Origin: Asticcacaulis sp. EMRT-3
GTDB lineage: Bacteria; Pseudomonadota; Alphaproteobacteria; Caulobacterales; Caulobacteraceae
NCBI RefSeq assembly: GCF_030027245.1
Contig: NZ_JASERT010000001.1
Location: 951,001 to 1,015,000, forward strand
Direction: 5' to 3'
Length of the DNA: 64,000 nt
The notes below the pieces were generated by a model. The model had not been told where the DNA came from. It worked only from the letters and a program-made list of their open reading frames with translations, and did not search any database. Every line of letters begins with the position of its first letter. Within the stretch, counting starts at the first letter, position 1. A program made the translations under genes and the position numbers. Below are positions 1-9,061 of this stretch, piece by piece.

Positions 1-1004
1 CCGCCGAAGGCACGGCCACGGTGGGCGGCGTCATCTCCACCAATGCCGGCGGCACAGCGGTGCTGCGTTACGGCGTGACGCGCGATCTCGTGTCCGGGCT
101 GGAAGTGGTTCTGCCCAATGGCGACATTTTCCACGGCCTGAAGCGCCTGCGCAAGGACAATACGGGCTATGACCTGAAGCAGATGTTCATCGGCGCCGAA
201 GGCACGCTGGGCATTATCACGGCGGCCTCGCTCAAGCTGTTTCCGATCATGAATTCGCGCTCGACGGCCATTGTCGCCTTTGAAACCGCGCAAAAGGCCA
301 TCGATCTGCTGGTACGCGCCAAGCAGGAAACCGGCGGTCAGGTCGAGGCTTTCGAACTGATGGGGCGCTATGGCCTGTCTCTGGTGCTCAAGCACATCCC
401 CGACACGCGCGAACCGCTGGAAGGCGAATATCCGTGGTATGCCCTGATCGAGGTTGCGTCCGGCGATCCGCAAGGCGCGGCGGCTTCGATGGAGCGTCTG
501 CTCGGCGCCGCCTTTGAGGAAGAACTGATCATTGACGGCGTCATCGCGCAAAACGAAACCCAGGCGGCGGAATTCTGGCGTCTGCGCGAAGACCATTCGG
601 CGGCGGAAAAGGCCGAGGGCGCAGCCTGGAAGCATGATATTTCCGTTCCCCTGTCACGCATGGCCGATTATATCGCAGCCGGCGACAAGGCGATTCAGGC
701 GTTTCTGCCCGGCGCGCGGCTCGTGGCTTTCGGCCATGTCGGCGATGGCAATGTCCACTTCAATGTCATCGTTCCAGAAGGCATGGATGCAAATGCTTTC
801 AATGCCTTACGCGATGAAGGTGCGAAAGTGGTTCATGATCTCGTGCATGAATATGAAGGCTCCATTTCCGCCGAACACGGGCTGGGCCGGATGAAGACAC
901 AGGAAGCCTTGCTGTATAAGGATCCGGCTGCGGTCGCTGCCATGCGCGCCATTCGTCAGGCGCTCGACCCCAAGCGCATCATGAATCCGCACGTCCTGTT
1001 TTAG
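1..1004 (+). CDS. FAD-linked oxidase, D-2-hydroxyacid dehydrogenase family (5' partial)
   Basis: The reading frame is open from the left edge, so the start and most of the FAD-binding domain are missing; the visible protein begins in the STNAGG motif of a PCMH-type FAD domain followed by VLRYG. The rest is an FAD-oxidase C-terminal domain with FGHVGDGNVHFN and SAEHGLGRMK, whose histidines usually hold the substrate or metal. The family (GlcD, D-lactate and D-2-hydroxyglutarate dehydrogenases) oxidises D-2-hydroxyacids to 2-oxoacids and passes electrons through FAD. The exact substrate cannot be told from the sequence. A 14-bp tandem duplication covers the stop codon. Confidence 0.88.
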   Translation, partial: AEGTATVGGVISTNAGGTAVLRYGVTRDLVSGLEVVLPNGDIFHGLKRLRKDNTGYDLKQMFIGAEGTLGIITAASLKLFPIMNSRSTAIVAFETAQKAIDLLVRAKQETGGQVEAFELMGRYGLSLVLKHIPDTREPLEGEYPWYALIEVASGDPQGAAASMERLLGAAFEEELIIDGVIAQNETQAAEFWRLREDHSAAEKAEGAAWKHDISVPLSRMADYIAAGDKAIQAFLPGARLVAFGHVGDGNVHFNVIVPEGMDANAFNALRDEGAKVVHDLVHEYEGSISAEHGLGRMKTQEALLYKDPAAVAAMRAIRQALDPKRIMNPHVLF

Positions 1005-1019
1005 GCGTCCTGTTTTAGG
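992..1019 (+). repeat. 14-bp tandem duplication across a stop codon
   Basis: The 14-mer cgtcctgttttagg occurs twice back to back (992-1005 and 1006-1019), followed by the partial copy cgttagg. The first copy contains the TAG stop of the upstream oxidase gene. It looks like a recent slippage or duplication event. Confidence 0.85.
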
Positions 1020-1031
1020 CGTTAGGCGGGA

Positions 1032-1859
1032 TCAGTCAAAAAAAGCATCGACGGCCGCCTGAGCCGCATTGTCTTCCGGCGGGGCATCCTTGGCGCGTAT
1101 AATGCTGGTTATGGTTCGGAGCAGTTCCGGCATGTGAAAAGGCTTGGCCAGCAGCGCATCGGCGCCTGCCGCCTTGGCCGCGGCCAGAACATGGACGGCG
1201 GTAATCGTGGCGTCCACGCCTTCTGACATGGCTACGACCTTGACGTGCGGAAAATCATTTTTAATCTGAGCCGTACCTTCGATACCGCCAATGCCGGGAA
1301 TCAGAACCGCCGTCAGCACCACATCGACCAGACCCAGATTGTGGTCGAAAAACACGTCCTCCATATTGGAAGCATACGACACCTTGTAGCCGACCTGAGT
1401 CAGCACGCCGACCACGGCGCGGCGCAGATCGGGATCGTCCTCAACGACAAGGATATGATGCTCTTTCGAGCGGGCGCGGTGATAGCTATTGGTGTCGGCC
1501 AGCAGGTTTTTCAGCTTTTCCGGGCTGAAAGGCTTGGGAATGACAAAATCAGCCCCGGCCACGCGCGCCGCATTCATGGTGGAATTCAGCGCCGCGCTGC
1601 GGTTGCCGCCGTCCGACATGATGGCCAATGGCGCATCCTGGGCTTCCTGACGAATCTCCTCGACGATCTGCAAGGTGCTGCTGCCCTGGGCGTAGGCATC
1701 AAACAGAAGCAGGTGAAAACGACCGGATTTCAAGATGCGCATGGCCATGCGCGGGTCGAAACTTAAAACAGACGTCCACTTATGCTGATGCAGCATCGAG
1801 GATATGCGTTGCGCCTGAATTCTGTTTTCGTCCAAGACAAGCACGCTGCCCAGACTCAT
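1032..1859 (-). CDS. Dual-receiver response regulator with degenerate second receiver
   Basis: The 275-residue protein is two CheY-like receiver domains in series with no output domain. Receiver 1 (about 1-125) has D10/E11, the phospho-acceptor D54 in LLLFDAY and K109 in the KPF motif. Receiver 2 (about 134-258) has E140-D142 and K239, but the acceptor Asp is replaced by alanine (A184 in VLTAVLIPG). Phosphotransfer to the second domain should therefore be impossible. The ATG at 1859 follows GGGGAGGGTC. The next gene on the same strand is a paralogue with both acceptors intact. No histidine kinase lies nearby. Output is presumably by protein-protein interaction. Confidence 0.88.
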   Translation of the reverse strand: MSLGSVLVLDENRIQAQRISSMLHQHKWTSVLSFDPRMAMRILKSGRFHLLLFDAYAQGSSTLQIVEEIRQEAQDAPLAIMSDGGNRSAALNSTMNAARVAGADFVIPKPFSPEKLKNLLADTNSYHRARSKEHHILVVEDDPDLRRAVVGVLTQVGYKVSYASNMEDVFFDHNLGLVDVVLTAVLIPGIGGIEGTAQIKNDFPHVKVVAMSEGVDATITAVHVLAAAKAAGADALLAKPFHMPELLRTITSIIRAKDAPPEDNAAQAAVDAFFD

Positions 1860-2161
1860 ATGACCCTCCCCGGCCTTATTACAGAACGCACATTGGAGGA
1901 ATCAAAATAAATGAAATATTTTAAAAACTCAACAACGGGTCAGGTTAACATAAATCATTCAATAATTAACGGTATTATTTAGCCATAAAGCAATGCAGGA
2001 AAACGAATATTTATCACTTCTCCATCTTGATATATGCTCTTGAGTTTGGCAAATCCTGAATACAAATACTATAATTTAAGTCCATTCAAAAATTTTCATC
2101 CCCGCACCCAAGCCGTTGAAATGGACGTGCCGGACGGGGTGTGATTAAGCCTGTTGCAAGC
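1860..2161. other. A+T-rich intergenic region between the two receiver genes
   Basis: About 300 bases without a convincing gene. It is far richer in A+T than its surroundings and lies upstream of the minus-strand gene that starts at 1859, so it probably carries that gene's promoter. No clear terminator hairpin with a T-run was found for the gene that ends at 2162. Confidence 0.5.
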
Positions 2162-2947
2162 CTAAGCCGCCAATGTCTTTTCCACCAGCACAGCCTCCAT
2201 CAGATAGGTCAGATCGGAAGCGGTGAATGGTTTGGGCAACAAGGCGTCAGCTCCCATATAACGAGCCGCAGCCAGGGCCTGATTGGGGTCAAGCTTATGA
2301 TCGGAGCCGGCCGACATGGCTACGATCGCCACCTCCGGCCAGGTGGATTTGATGATGCCGATCCCTTCTATCCCACCCATGCCGGGCATGAAGATGTCGG
2401 TCAGCACAATATCGACGTGGGCAATATCAACACGATCAAACGCCTCTTCCATGCTGCGCGCCTCGCTGATGCGGTAGCCTTTTTCCGCCAGGGCCACGGT
2501 CGATAATTTGCGCACAACGCGGCAATCATCGACGACCAGCACATGCTTCGGCAAAACCGGTGCGCGCCGCATTTTGAAGGCCTCCTGCAAGATAATATTC
2601 AGGTCTTCCGGCGCGAACGGCTTAGGCACAACGAAATCGGCCTGAGCCCGGCGCGCCATATTGAGCGTCGAATGCAGGGCCCCGCCGCCGGCTCCGCCCG
2701 CCGTCATGATGGCAATCGGCACATCGGGTGCCAGTTCGCGTATTTCCGGCAGGTGCATCAGGGTATTGCCGCCTTCGATATAGACATCAAGCAGCAGGAG
2801 ATCGAAACGTGAATTTTTCAGAAGCGAGAAAACCGTCTTGTGATCGAAACTCAGCATGGCCGACCAGTTCAGACCCGTCAGCATCTTCGAAATCAACTGA
2901 GCCTGAACGCGGCTATCCTCAAGTACCAGAACGGTGCCTCGTGACAT
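2162..2947 (-). CDS. Dual-receiver response regulator (both receivers intact)
   Basis: Two tandem receiver domains, paralogous along the full length to the protein encoded just downstream. Counting from the chosen start, receiver 1 has acceptor D54 (LLLLDVY) and K109 (VPKPF); receiver 2 has DD in HVLVVDD, acceptor D184 (VLTDIFMPGMGG) and a KPF lysine near 239. No output domain is present. The start at 2947 is chosen over an upstream ATG at 2974 because it aligns with the paralogue's MS-GxVLVL start and follows AGGGGGTGAAGAT. Such proteins act as phosphate sinks, adaptors or kinase-binding modules; the partner is unknown. Confidence 0.87.
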   Translation of the reverse strand: MSRGTVLVLEDSRVQAQLISKMLTGLNWSAMLSFDHKTVFSLLKNSRFDLLLLDVYIEGGNTLMHLPEIRELAPDVPIAIMTAGGAGGGALHSTLNMARRAQADFVVPKPFAPEDLNIILQEAFKMRRAPVLPKHVLVVDDCRVVRKLSTVALAEKGYRISEARSMEEAFDRVDIAHVDIVLTDIFMPGMGGIEGIGIIKSTWPEVAIVAMSAGSDHKLDPNQALAAARYMGADALLPKPFTASDLTYLMEAVLVEKTLAA

Positions 2948-3143
2948 ATCTTCACCCCCTGCGGTGTATAACATTGTTATGACTGATGGAAGGTCACCCC
3001 ATCAAACGGTCAAGTTTGTACGATTAAGCTACTGATATTGAATAAAAATACAAATTCTCTGCATCCCGAATACGCAGGGCTTGCCCCCATCCTATCTTCG
3101 GCATAAACAAAAATCCTACGCGCAAAATGGTAAGAAAACGTTC

Positions 3144-3911
3144 ATGCTCACCCTGTTGTCTCCGGCAAAATCGCTCGATCCGTCTCCGCATGAGGCCGGA
3201 ATACCCGCCACCGAGCCACGCTTTCCCGATCAAAGCGAAAAGCTTCTGAAAGCCGCTAAAAAGCTGAAAGCGAAGCATCTCGCCGAACTGATGGATATTT
3301 CCAAGGCCCTCAGCGAACTGAATTATGCGCGCTATCAGGGTTTTGAGGCACAGGCCGAAATGAGCGCCGTTTTCCTGTTCAATGGCGATGTCTATGATGG
3401 CTTGCAGGCGCGAACGCTCGACAACGACGCCCTTGCCTTTGCGCAAGCCCATCTGCGCCTCCTGTCAGGGCTTTACGGGTGTTTACGCCCACTCGACCTG
3501 ATCCGGCCTTACCGGCTGGAAATGGGCACGGCGCTGAAGGTGGGCCGCGCCCATTCGCTTTATCAGTTCTGGGGCGATACCCTGGCCGAATCGTTGCGCG
3601 CCGAAGCCGGTGATGGCGGTTTGCTCAATCTGGCCAGCCAGGAATATGCGAAAGCCGCCCTGACCAAAAAGCTCAGCCTGCCGGTGGTCAGCCCGCGCTT
3701 TCTCGAAATCAAGGGCAATGAGGCGAAGATCATTTCCTTCTTCGCCAAGAAGGCGCGCGGCCTGATGGCGCGCTATATTGTCGATCAGCGCATCGACCGG
3801 CCCGAAGGCGTCAAGGATTTCAATGTGGACGGCTATGCCTTCCGCCCCGATCTGTCGCACGAAGGCGACTGGGTGTTCACCCGCCAGCAGCCTGCGCTTA
3901 AGGCGGCTTAA
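3144..3911 (+). CDS. yaaA: YaaA family peroxide-stress protein
   Basis: The 255 residues match the usual family length (258 in E. coli). Family signatures run in order: MLTLLSPAKSLD at the N-terminus, LNYARYQGF, FNGDVYDGL, RLLSGLYGCLRPLDLIRPYRLEMGT, then NLASQEY and FNVDGYAFRPDLS near the end. In E. coli YaaA limits free intracellular iron and oxidative damage under peroxide stress and binds DNA. The start is placed at the ATG that gives the canonical N-terminus; the open frame extends 63 bases further upstream. It stands alone, followed by a convergent gene 8 bases away. Confidence 0.93.
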   Translation: MLTLLSPAKSLDPSPHEAGIPATEPRFPDQSEKLLKAAKKLKAKHLAELMDISKALSELNYARYQGFEAQAEMSAVFLFNGDVYDGLQARTLDNDALAFAQAHLRLLSGLYGCLRPLDLIRPYRLEMGTALKVGRAHSLYQFWGDTLAESLRAEAGDGGLLNLASQEYAKAALTKKLSLPVVSPRFLEIKGNEAKIISFFAKKARGLMARYIVDQRIDRPEGVKDFNVDGYAFRPDLSHEGDWVFTRQQPALKAA

Positions 3912-3919
3912 CCTATCGC

Positions 3920-4837
3920 CTAACCTATAAAGCCTGCCGCACGGCGTATCCGGTCATTGATTGCCTCGCCTATGCCGTGCTCAGGGATCGGCGCGATTTC
4001 GATGGCGGCAGGCCGCAACCGGTCGGCTTCACGCAGGCAGCGAAACAGATTGGCGGCGGCTTCATGCAGATCGCCTTTTCCGCTGAGCGGGAACAGCGGC
4101 CCCTGATAATCACTGCTGCCAAACGACAGATAGGCCGCGCCCGGCGTCGGCGCATCTATATTGATCCTGACCGGCGCATCAGGAGCATAATGCAGGCTCA
4201 GCCGTCCCGGTGACCGATGGCCTTCGGTTTCATCCAATGCCAGAGGCCCGATCAGACCCGTGATCTCTGCGCGGCTTACCGCTCCGGCGCGCAAATAACG
4301 CGCCTCACCGATCAGGCTGATCACGGTTGATTCCACGCCAACACGGCAAGGCCCACCATCGGGCGACTCCGCAACATATGCGCCCGTTTCCTCGAACGCA
4401 TGGCCCTGCGTGCTCGGGCTTGGCCGCCCGGAGCGATTGGCGGACGGGGCCACGACGCCAAACGGCACGGCGCGTAAAATATCAAGCGCCACAGCATGAT
4501 CGGGCATCCGCAGGGCCACGCTGTCCAGTCCGGCGCGCGCCAGATCGCAGGCCGCGCTCGCATCCCTCACCGGCACGACCAGGGTTAAGGGCCCCGGCCA
4601 AAAGACGGCGGCCAGCTTTTCGGCGCGCGCATCAAACCGGCCGATCCGCCGCGCCAGTTCGATGTCGCCGATATGCACGATCAGCGGATTAAAGCGCGGA
4701 CGGCCCTTGGCCTCGAACACCCTGATCACCGCTTCGGGATCGTCGGCCCGCGCCGCCAGTCCGTAAACCGTCTCGGTCGGCAGGTGGATCAGCCGTCCTT
4801 CGCGCAAAGCGCTGGCGGCGGCCTCGACCTCGCTCAT
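3920..4837 (-). CDS. tsaC: L-threonylcarbamoyladenylate synthase, Sua5 type
   Basis: This cytoplasmic enzyme makes threonylcarbamoyl-AMP from threonine, bicarbonate and ATP for the t6A modification at position 37 of ANN-decoding tRNAs. The YrdC/Sua5 core occupies about residues 1-200 (LPTETVYGLAA, KGRPRFNPLIVHI, APSANRSGRPSPS, GVESTVIS). A second C-terminal Sua5 domain follows (SPGRLSLHYAPDAPV), so this is the 305-residue Sua5 form, not the short TsaC form. Its ATG overlaps the stop of the upstream cytochrome gene (ATGA), so the two are probably translationally coupled. Confidence 0.93.
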   Translation of the reverse strand: MSEVEAAASALREGRLIHLPTETVYGLAARADDPEAVIRVFEAKGRPRFNPLIVHIGDIELARRIGRFDARAEKLAAVFWPGPLTLVVPVRDASAACDLARAGLDSVALRMPDHAVALDILRAVPFGVVAPSANRSGRPSPSTQGHAFEETGAYVAESPDGGPCRVGVESTVISLIGEARYLRAGAVSRAEITGLIGPLALDETEGHRSPGRLSLHYAPDAPVRINIDAPTPGAAYLSFGSSDYQGPLFPLSGKGDLHEAAANLFRCLREADRLRPAAIEIAPIPEHGIGEAINDRIRRAAGFIG

Positions 4838-6096
4838 CCCGCCCTCGCCTTGACGCGAATATCGAGATGCACCTTAGCGGGCACGGCGTCAGTTTTGGCC
4901 CAATCGCCTGTGCCAACGCCAAAGGCTATACGGTCAATATCGGTGGCACCACTCATCATCGCCACGCCGTTTTTAATGTTCAGGTTGAACGGCAAATCAC
5001 ATGGCCGCGTGACGCCGTGCAGGGTCAGCTTGCCGTGGGCGATGAAATGGCTGTCGTCTATGCGCGTAAAATGACTGGCCTCGAATGTGGCCTTCGGGAA
5101 ACTATCAATGTTGAAAAACGAGTCGCTGCGCAGCGAGGAATCGCGGTCGGCATCACCCGATACGACCGAGTTGAGCGTGATCGTCACCTTGACGTGCGAG
5201 GCATCGAGGCGCTTGGGATCAAAGCTGATAGCGGCGTCGAAATCACCAAAATTGCCATTGATCGCTTCGCCGGAAAAGGTGGTCGAAAAGGCGATATGGC
5301 TGGCGGCCTTGTCCATCGTCCAGACCGTGACCGGCGCGACCCCGCCAGACGCCGATGCAGATGATCCAGCAACAGATGCTGAGGCGGCGGATGAAACCGC
5401 CACGGATGACGCCTCTGAAGACGGCGGCGCAGCAACCGCTTCCGGCGGCGGCGCATGTTCCTCACCGCCTTTTTCCGGCACACCGCGATAGATGCCATAA
5501 CCGAAACCTACAGCCAGCACTATAACGCCCACCGGCACGATCCAGCGCCAGTTCAGCACCGGCTTCGGCGTCAAGCCGGGCACCATATGCTGCATCACCT
5601 CGTCCTTATCGATGAACTGATGCTTGAGCGCCGCCACCACATGCAGGGGCACCATCGCATAGATGATCAGCTTGGCAATCAGGCCATGCAGCGTTTCGAA
5701 CAGTTCATGCGTGGCGTGGGTCTGCGGCACGGGCAGATGCGGCCACGGCAGGCCGAAGAAGGGAATTTCGCGCGCGCTGGTGGACACCATCAGCCAGCCG
5801 GTCAGCGGCATACCGATCATGACCACGTAAAAACCGACATGCAGGGTTTTTGCCGCCCATATCTCCCATTGCGACATGGGCGGTTTGGGCGGAGCCTTGT
5901 AGGCGAGTCGGAAACCGATGCGCACGAGACTGAGCAGCAGGATCAGGATACCGACCGATTTATGCAGATTGGTGCGACTGAGGCGCAGCGAATCGTGATC
6001 GCCAAGCCGCCAGCCGAGGAAAATCATAAACAGGATCAGTCCGGCGATCACCCAATGCAGGATGCGGCTGGACAGGTTATAGCTGGTGCGGTTCAT
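4834..6096 (-). CDS. Cytochrome b561 - YceI domain fusion protein
   Basis: The first 165 residues are a four-helix cytochrome b561 with candidate haem histidines at about 14, 45, 86, 137 and 152 (RILHW, NLHKS, TLHVG, TLHGL, PLHVV). A fifth membrane segment (about 185-205) and an Ala/Ser-rich linker lead to a YceI lipocalin-like domain (about 255-420, starting near WTMDKAASHIAFS), which in its family binds polyisoprenoids or quinone-like lipids in the periplasm. A membrane electron carrier tethered to a periplasmic isoprenoid binder is the likely arrangement. The start at 6096 has GGAG upstream; an ATG at 6192 has none and would add a non-family extension. Confidence 0.9.
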   Translation of the reverse strand: MNRTSYNLSSRILHWVIAGLILFMIFLGWRLGDHDSLRLSRTNLHKSVGILILLLSLVRIGFRLAYKAPPKPPMSQWEIWAAKTLHVGFYVVMIGMPLTGWLMVSTSAREIPFFGLPWPHLPVPQTHATHELFETLHGLIAKLIIYAMVPLHVVAALKHQFIDKDEVMQHMVPGLTPKPVLNWRWIVPVGVIVLAVGFGYGIYRGVPEKGGEEHAPPPEAVAAPPSSEASSVAVSSAASASVAGSSASASGGVAPVTVWTMDKAASHIAFSTTFSGEAINGNFGDFDAAISFDPKRLDASHVKVTITLNSVVSGDADRDSSLRSDSFFNIDSFPKATFEASHFTRIDDSHFIAHGKLTLHGVTRPCDLPFNLNIKNGVAMMSGATDIDRIAFGVGTGDWAKTDAVPAKVHLDIRVKARAG

Positions 6097-6276
6097 GCGA
6101 TCTCCGTTTTTCGGCTCTCTAGCGACATACACCACGGCCCCGCTGCCGTCATGTGAAATTATATGTAACTGTAATGATTTCATTATTTGCACAAGTTGAC
6201 GTTCACGTAAAATAACTTGCCAAGCCGGATAGCCGGTGCCTACTATTCTTTAAAACGTTTCTACAGGGATCCGACC

Positions 6277-8052
6277 ATGAGCTACCGGCCCAGCCTCAGG
6301 GATATACGCTTCTGCCTCGACCACATTATCGGTATGGAGGCGACCTATAACAGCGCGGCCTTCCCCGATTGCGACCTTGAGGTACGCGATGCCGTACTGG
6401 AAGCGGCGGGCCAGTTGGCGGCAGACGTGCTGGCGCCGCTCAACCGCACAGGCGATCAGCAGGGCACGCAACTGGAAGGTGATCGCGTCGTCATCGCCGA
6501 GGGCTTTCCCGCCGCCATCAAAACCTATGCCGAAGGCGGCTGGTACGGCCTGGCCGCCGATCCGGCCTATGGCGGCCAGGGTATGCCGAAAATGCTCGAA
6601 CAGGCCTGTTTCGACATGTTCCATGCCGCCAATATGGCCTTCACCCTGCTGCCTACCCTCAGTCAGGGCGCCATCGAAGCCATCCATGCCCACGGCACGC
6701 AAGGCCAGAAGGACCTCTTCCTGCCGCACCTGATCGCGGGCGTCTGGTCGGGCACGATGAACCTGACCGAACCGGGGGCCGGTTCCGATCTCGCCGCCCT
6801 CAAAACCCGCGCCGAACCCGATGGTGAGGGCGGTTACCTCATCACCGGCCAGAAGATCTTCATCACCTGGGGTGAACACGACGCCGCCGACAACATCATC
6901 CATCTGGTGCTGGCGCGCCTGCCCGATGCGCCTGCGGGCACACGCGGCATTTCGTTGTTTCTCTGTCCGAAATATCGCCTGACGCCCGAAGGTGCGCCCG
7001 GCGAACGCAACAGCGTGCGCTGCGTCGGGCTTGAGCATAAGCTCGGCATCCACGCCTCGCCCACCTGCGTCATGGCTTTTGACAATGCTCACGCCGAACT
7101 GATCGGCCCACCGCACGGCGGACTGGCGGCCATGTTCACCATGATGAATGCGGCGCGTCTGGCGGTCGGCTTCGAAGGCGTTGGTCTGGCCGATGCCGCC
7201 TGGCAAAAGGCGCAAGCCTATGCGCTGGAACGCCGTCAGGGCCGTTCACCCATTACGGGCGAGGCTTACGCGCCCATCTATGACCATCCCGATGTCCGTC
7301 TGATGCTGGCCCTGATGAAGATGAAGGGCGAGGCCGCCCGCGCCATCTGCATGGCCGCCGCCGCCGCGCTCGACGGCGAAAAGCTGGCGCAGGATGAAGT
7401 CAGCCGCGCCCGCCACATGCGCCGCGCCGATTTTCTTGTACCCATCGCCAAAGCCTGGAGCACGGATCGCGCCGTCGAAGTGGCCTCGCTGGGCCTACAG
7501 GTGCATGGCGGCATGGGCTTTATCGAGGAGACGGGGGCGGCGCAATATTACCGTGATGCGCGCATCGCGCCCATATATGAAGGCACAAACGGCATTCAGG
7601 CCGCCGATCTGGTGGGCCGCAAACTCGGCGGGGACGGACAGGCTGCGAAAGAGCTTGAAGAGGACATATCAGACTTCATAAAAAACAATATCTTGTCTGT
7701 TGATCTTAATCGTGAATATGAGCAGCTTTCCGTCGCTCTCACCGCCTTTTCCGCCGCCACGCAGCATCTGATCACACAAAAAACCGATGCCCCGCTCGAT
7801 GTCGCCAGCGCCGCCACCACCTATCTGACCTTAAGCGGTGATCTGCTGGGCGGCTGGCTGTTGCTGAAAGGCGCTGTGGCGGCGCAAAGCCTGATCGCGG
7901 CGGGCGATGGCGATGCCGTCTGGCTCGGCGACCGCATCCGCCTGACGCGCCTCTATTTCGCCCATGTGCTGAGTCACGCCCCGGCCCATCTGGCGGCGAT
8001 TCGCTCCGGTTTTGACGCACTCGACGGCTTGACCCTCAGCCCGGCTTCATAA
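6277..8052 (+). CDS. Acyl-CoA dehydrogenase
   Basis: A 591-residue FAD-dependent acyl-CoA dehydrogenase of the long form that carries an extra C-terminal domain, like DmdC and related FadE-type enzymes. The mid-domain has MNLTEPGAGSDLAALKT and YLITGQKIFITWGEHD. The C-terminal FAD-binding part has LQVHGGMGFIEETG and the catalytic glutamate E435 in IYEGTNGIQA. It introduces a trans-2,3 double bond into an acyl-CoA; chain length cannot be read from the sequence. The ATG at 6277 follows AGGGAT; an in-frame ATG at 6217 lacks a ribosome site. Its last 17 bases overlap the convergent protease gene. Confidence 0.92.
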   Translation: MSYRPSLRDIRFCLDHIIGMEATYNSAAFPDCDLEVRDAVLEAAGQLAADVLAPLNRTGDQQGTQLEGDRVVIAEGFPAAIKTYAEGGWYGLAADPAYGGQGMPKMLEQACFDMFHAANMAFTLLPTLSQGAIEAIHAHGTQGQKDLFLPHLIAGVWSGTMNLTEPGAGSDLAALKTRAEPDGEGGYLITGQKIFITWGEHDAADNIIHLVLARLPDAPAGTRGISLFLCPKYRLTPEGAPGERNSVRCVGLEHKLGIHASPTCVMAFDNAHAELIGPPHGGLAAMFTMMNAARLAVGFEGVGLADAAWQKAQAYALERRQGRSPITGEAYAPIYDHPDVRLMLALMKMKGEAARAICMAAAAALDGEKLAQDEVSRARHMRRADFLVPIAKAWSTDRAVEVASLGLQVHGGMGFIEETGAAQYYRDARIAPIYEGTNGIQAADLVGRKLGGDGQAAKELEEDISDFIKNNILSVDLNREYEQLSVALTAFSAATQHLITQKTDAPLDVASAATTYLTLSGDLLGGWLLLKGAVAAQSLIAAGDGDAVWLGDRIRLTRLYFAHVLSHAPAHLAAIRSGFDALDGLTLSPAS

Positions 8053-8950
8053 GGTAATGCGCTGCCGTATCGCTCTGATCCGTACCGGTCATATCGTGGC
8101 TGTCCGCCGGTGTACGCAAGGGCGCAGGCGCTGTCGGTATGGTCAGGTGCACGCCCGGCCCTTGCCCGCTCATCTGTGCCTTCAGCATCAGATCGATGGT
8201 TTCGCGCACGAACACGGCATCGGTCACCACACCCAGTTCGAGGCGCTGATTATCATCCTCCACCTGCTTGATCAGCACGCCCGTCACCAAGACATGCGGC
8301 CGCGTTCCGTCCGCCGTCAGGAAAACCGGCCCGCCCGAATTGCCGGGCACAGCGGTCAGGTCGATCAGGAAGGTCGGGTAGGCGCTGGACGGCATCAGCG
8401 GATAAGAGGCCAGCCGCCCGGCGCGCAGGATCGGAAAACCAGCCACATTGGCGGAAAGCCCGTGCGGATAGCCGAGCGTCATCATCTCGTCACCGGGTTC
8501 GATATGTTCGGCGATGAAACCGGCGTCGCTGGCCAGCCAGTCTTCCGGTATGGCGGCCTGGCTGAGACCATCGGGCAGTTCGACCGGCATGACGGCAATG
8601 TCCTGCGTCGGGTGCTGATACCAGAGCGGCCCGCTGTCCGAGCGGATATTCAGCCCCTCCGGCGTATAGACCCAAGTGCCCTTCGCGCCCTTTATCCGCC
8701 AGCCGAGGCGCACCTGCGGGGCGGGCATCTTCTCAAACACATGTGCCGCCGTCACCAGCACCACCTCGGTGCCGCCGCCGGGCTTCGGCACGGAAACGAG
8801 AAAACCCGTGCCCACCATGCGCCGGGTTTCATTGATCGGCTGATCGATCTGAACAGTGGCCTTGATCAAGGCGACCGTCGGGTCCACATCCAGCACGTAA
8901 GCCCCCTCATCCGAAAGTCGCTCGAAAGTCCTCTCGACATTTGACGGCAT
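8036..8950 (-). CDS. Trypsin-like serine protease domain protein
   Basis: A chymotrypsin-fold protease with catalytic triad H70 (VTAAHVF), D117 (TQDIAVM) and S205 (VPGNSGGPVF). No signal peptide or PDZ domain is visible, so unlike DegP-type enzymes it appears cytoplasmic or is exported by another route. The C-terminal 60 residues look disordered (TIPTAPAPLRTP). The 3' ends of this gene and the acyl-CoA dehydrogenase overlap by 17 bases. The substrate is unknown. Confidence 0.85.
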   Translation of the reverse strand: MPSNVERTFERLSDEGAYVLDVDPTVALIKATVQIDQPINETRRMVGTGFLVSVPKPGGGTEVVLVTAAHVFEKMPAPQVRLGWRIKGAKGTWVYTPEGLNIRSDSGPLWYQHPTQDIAVMPVELPDGLSQAAIPEDWLASDAGFIAEHIEPGDEMMTLGYPHGLSANVAGFPILRAGRLASYPLMPSSAYPTFLIDLTAVPGNSGGPVFLTADGTRPHVLVTGVLIKQVEDDNQRLELGVVTDAVFVRETIDLMLKAQMSGQGPGVHLTIPTAPAPLRTPADSHDMTGTDQSDTAAHYLMKPG

Positions 8951-9061
8951 TTCCGCAAAGGGTCAATGCTTCGCCCCAGATCAGCGCCGCGCGGGAATCA
9001 CGTCTGGCATTAGCGCCACACCGGACAGTCCCCGCGCCTCGATAGGAAACCGATCCCCGCC

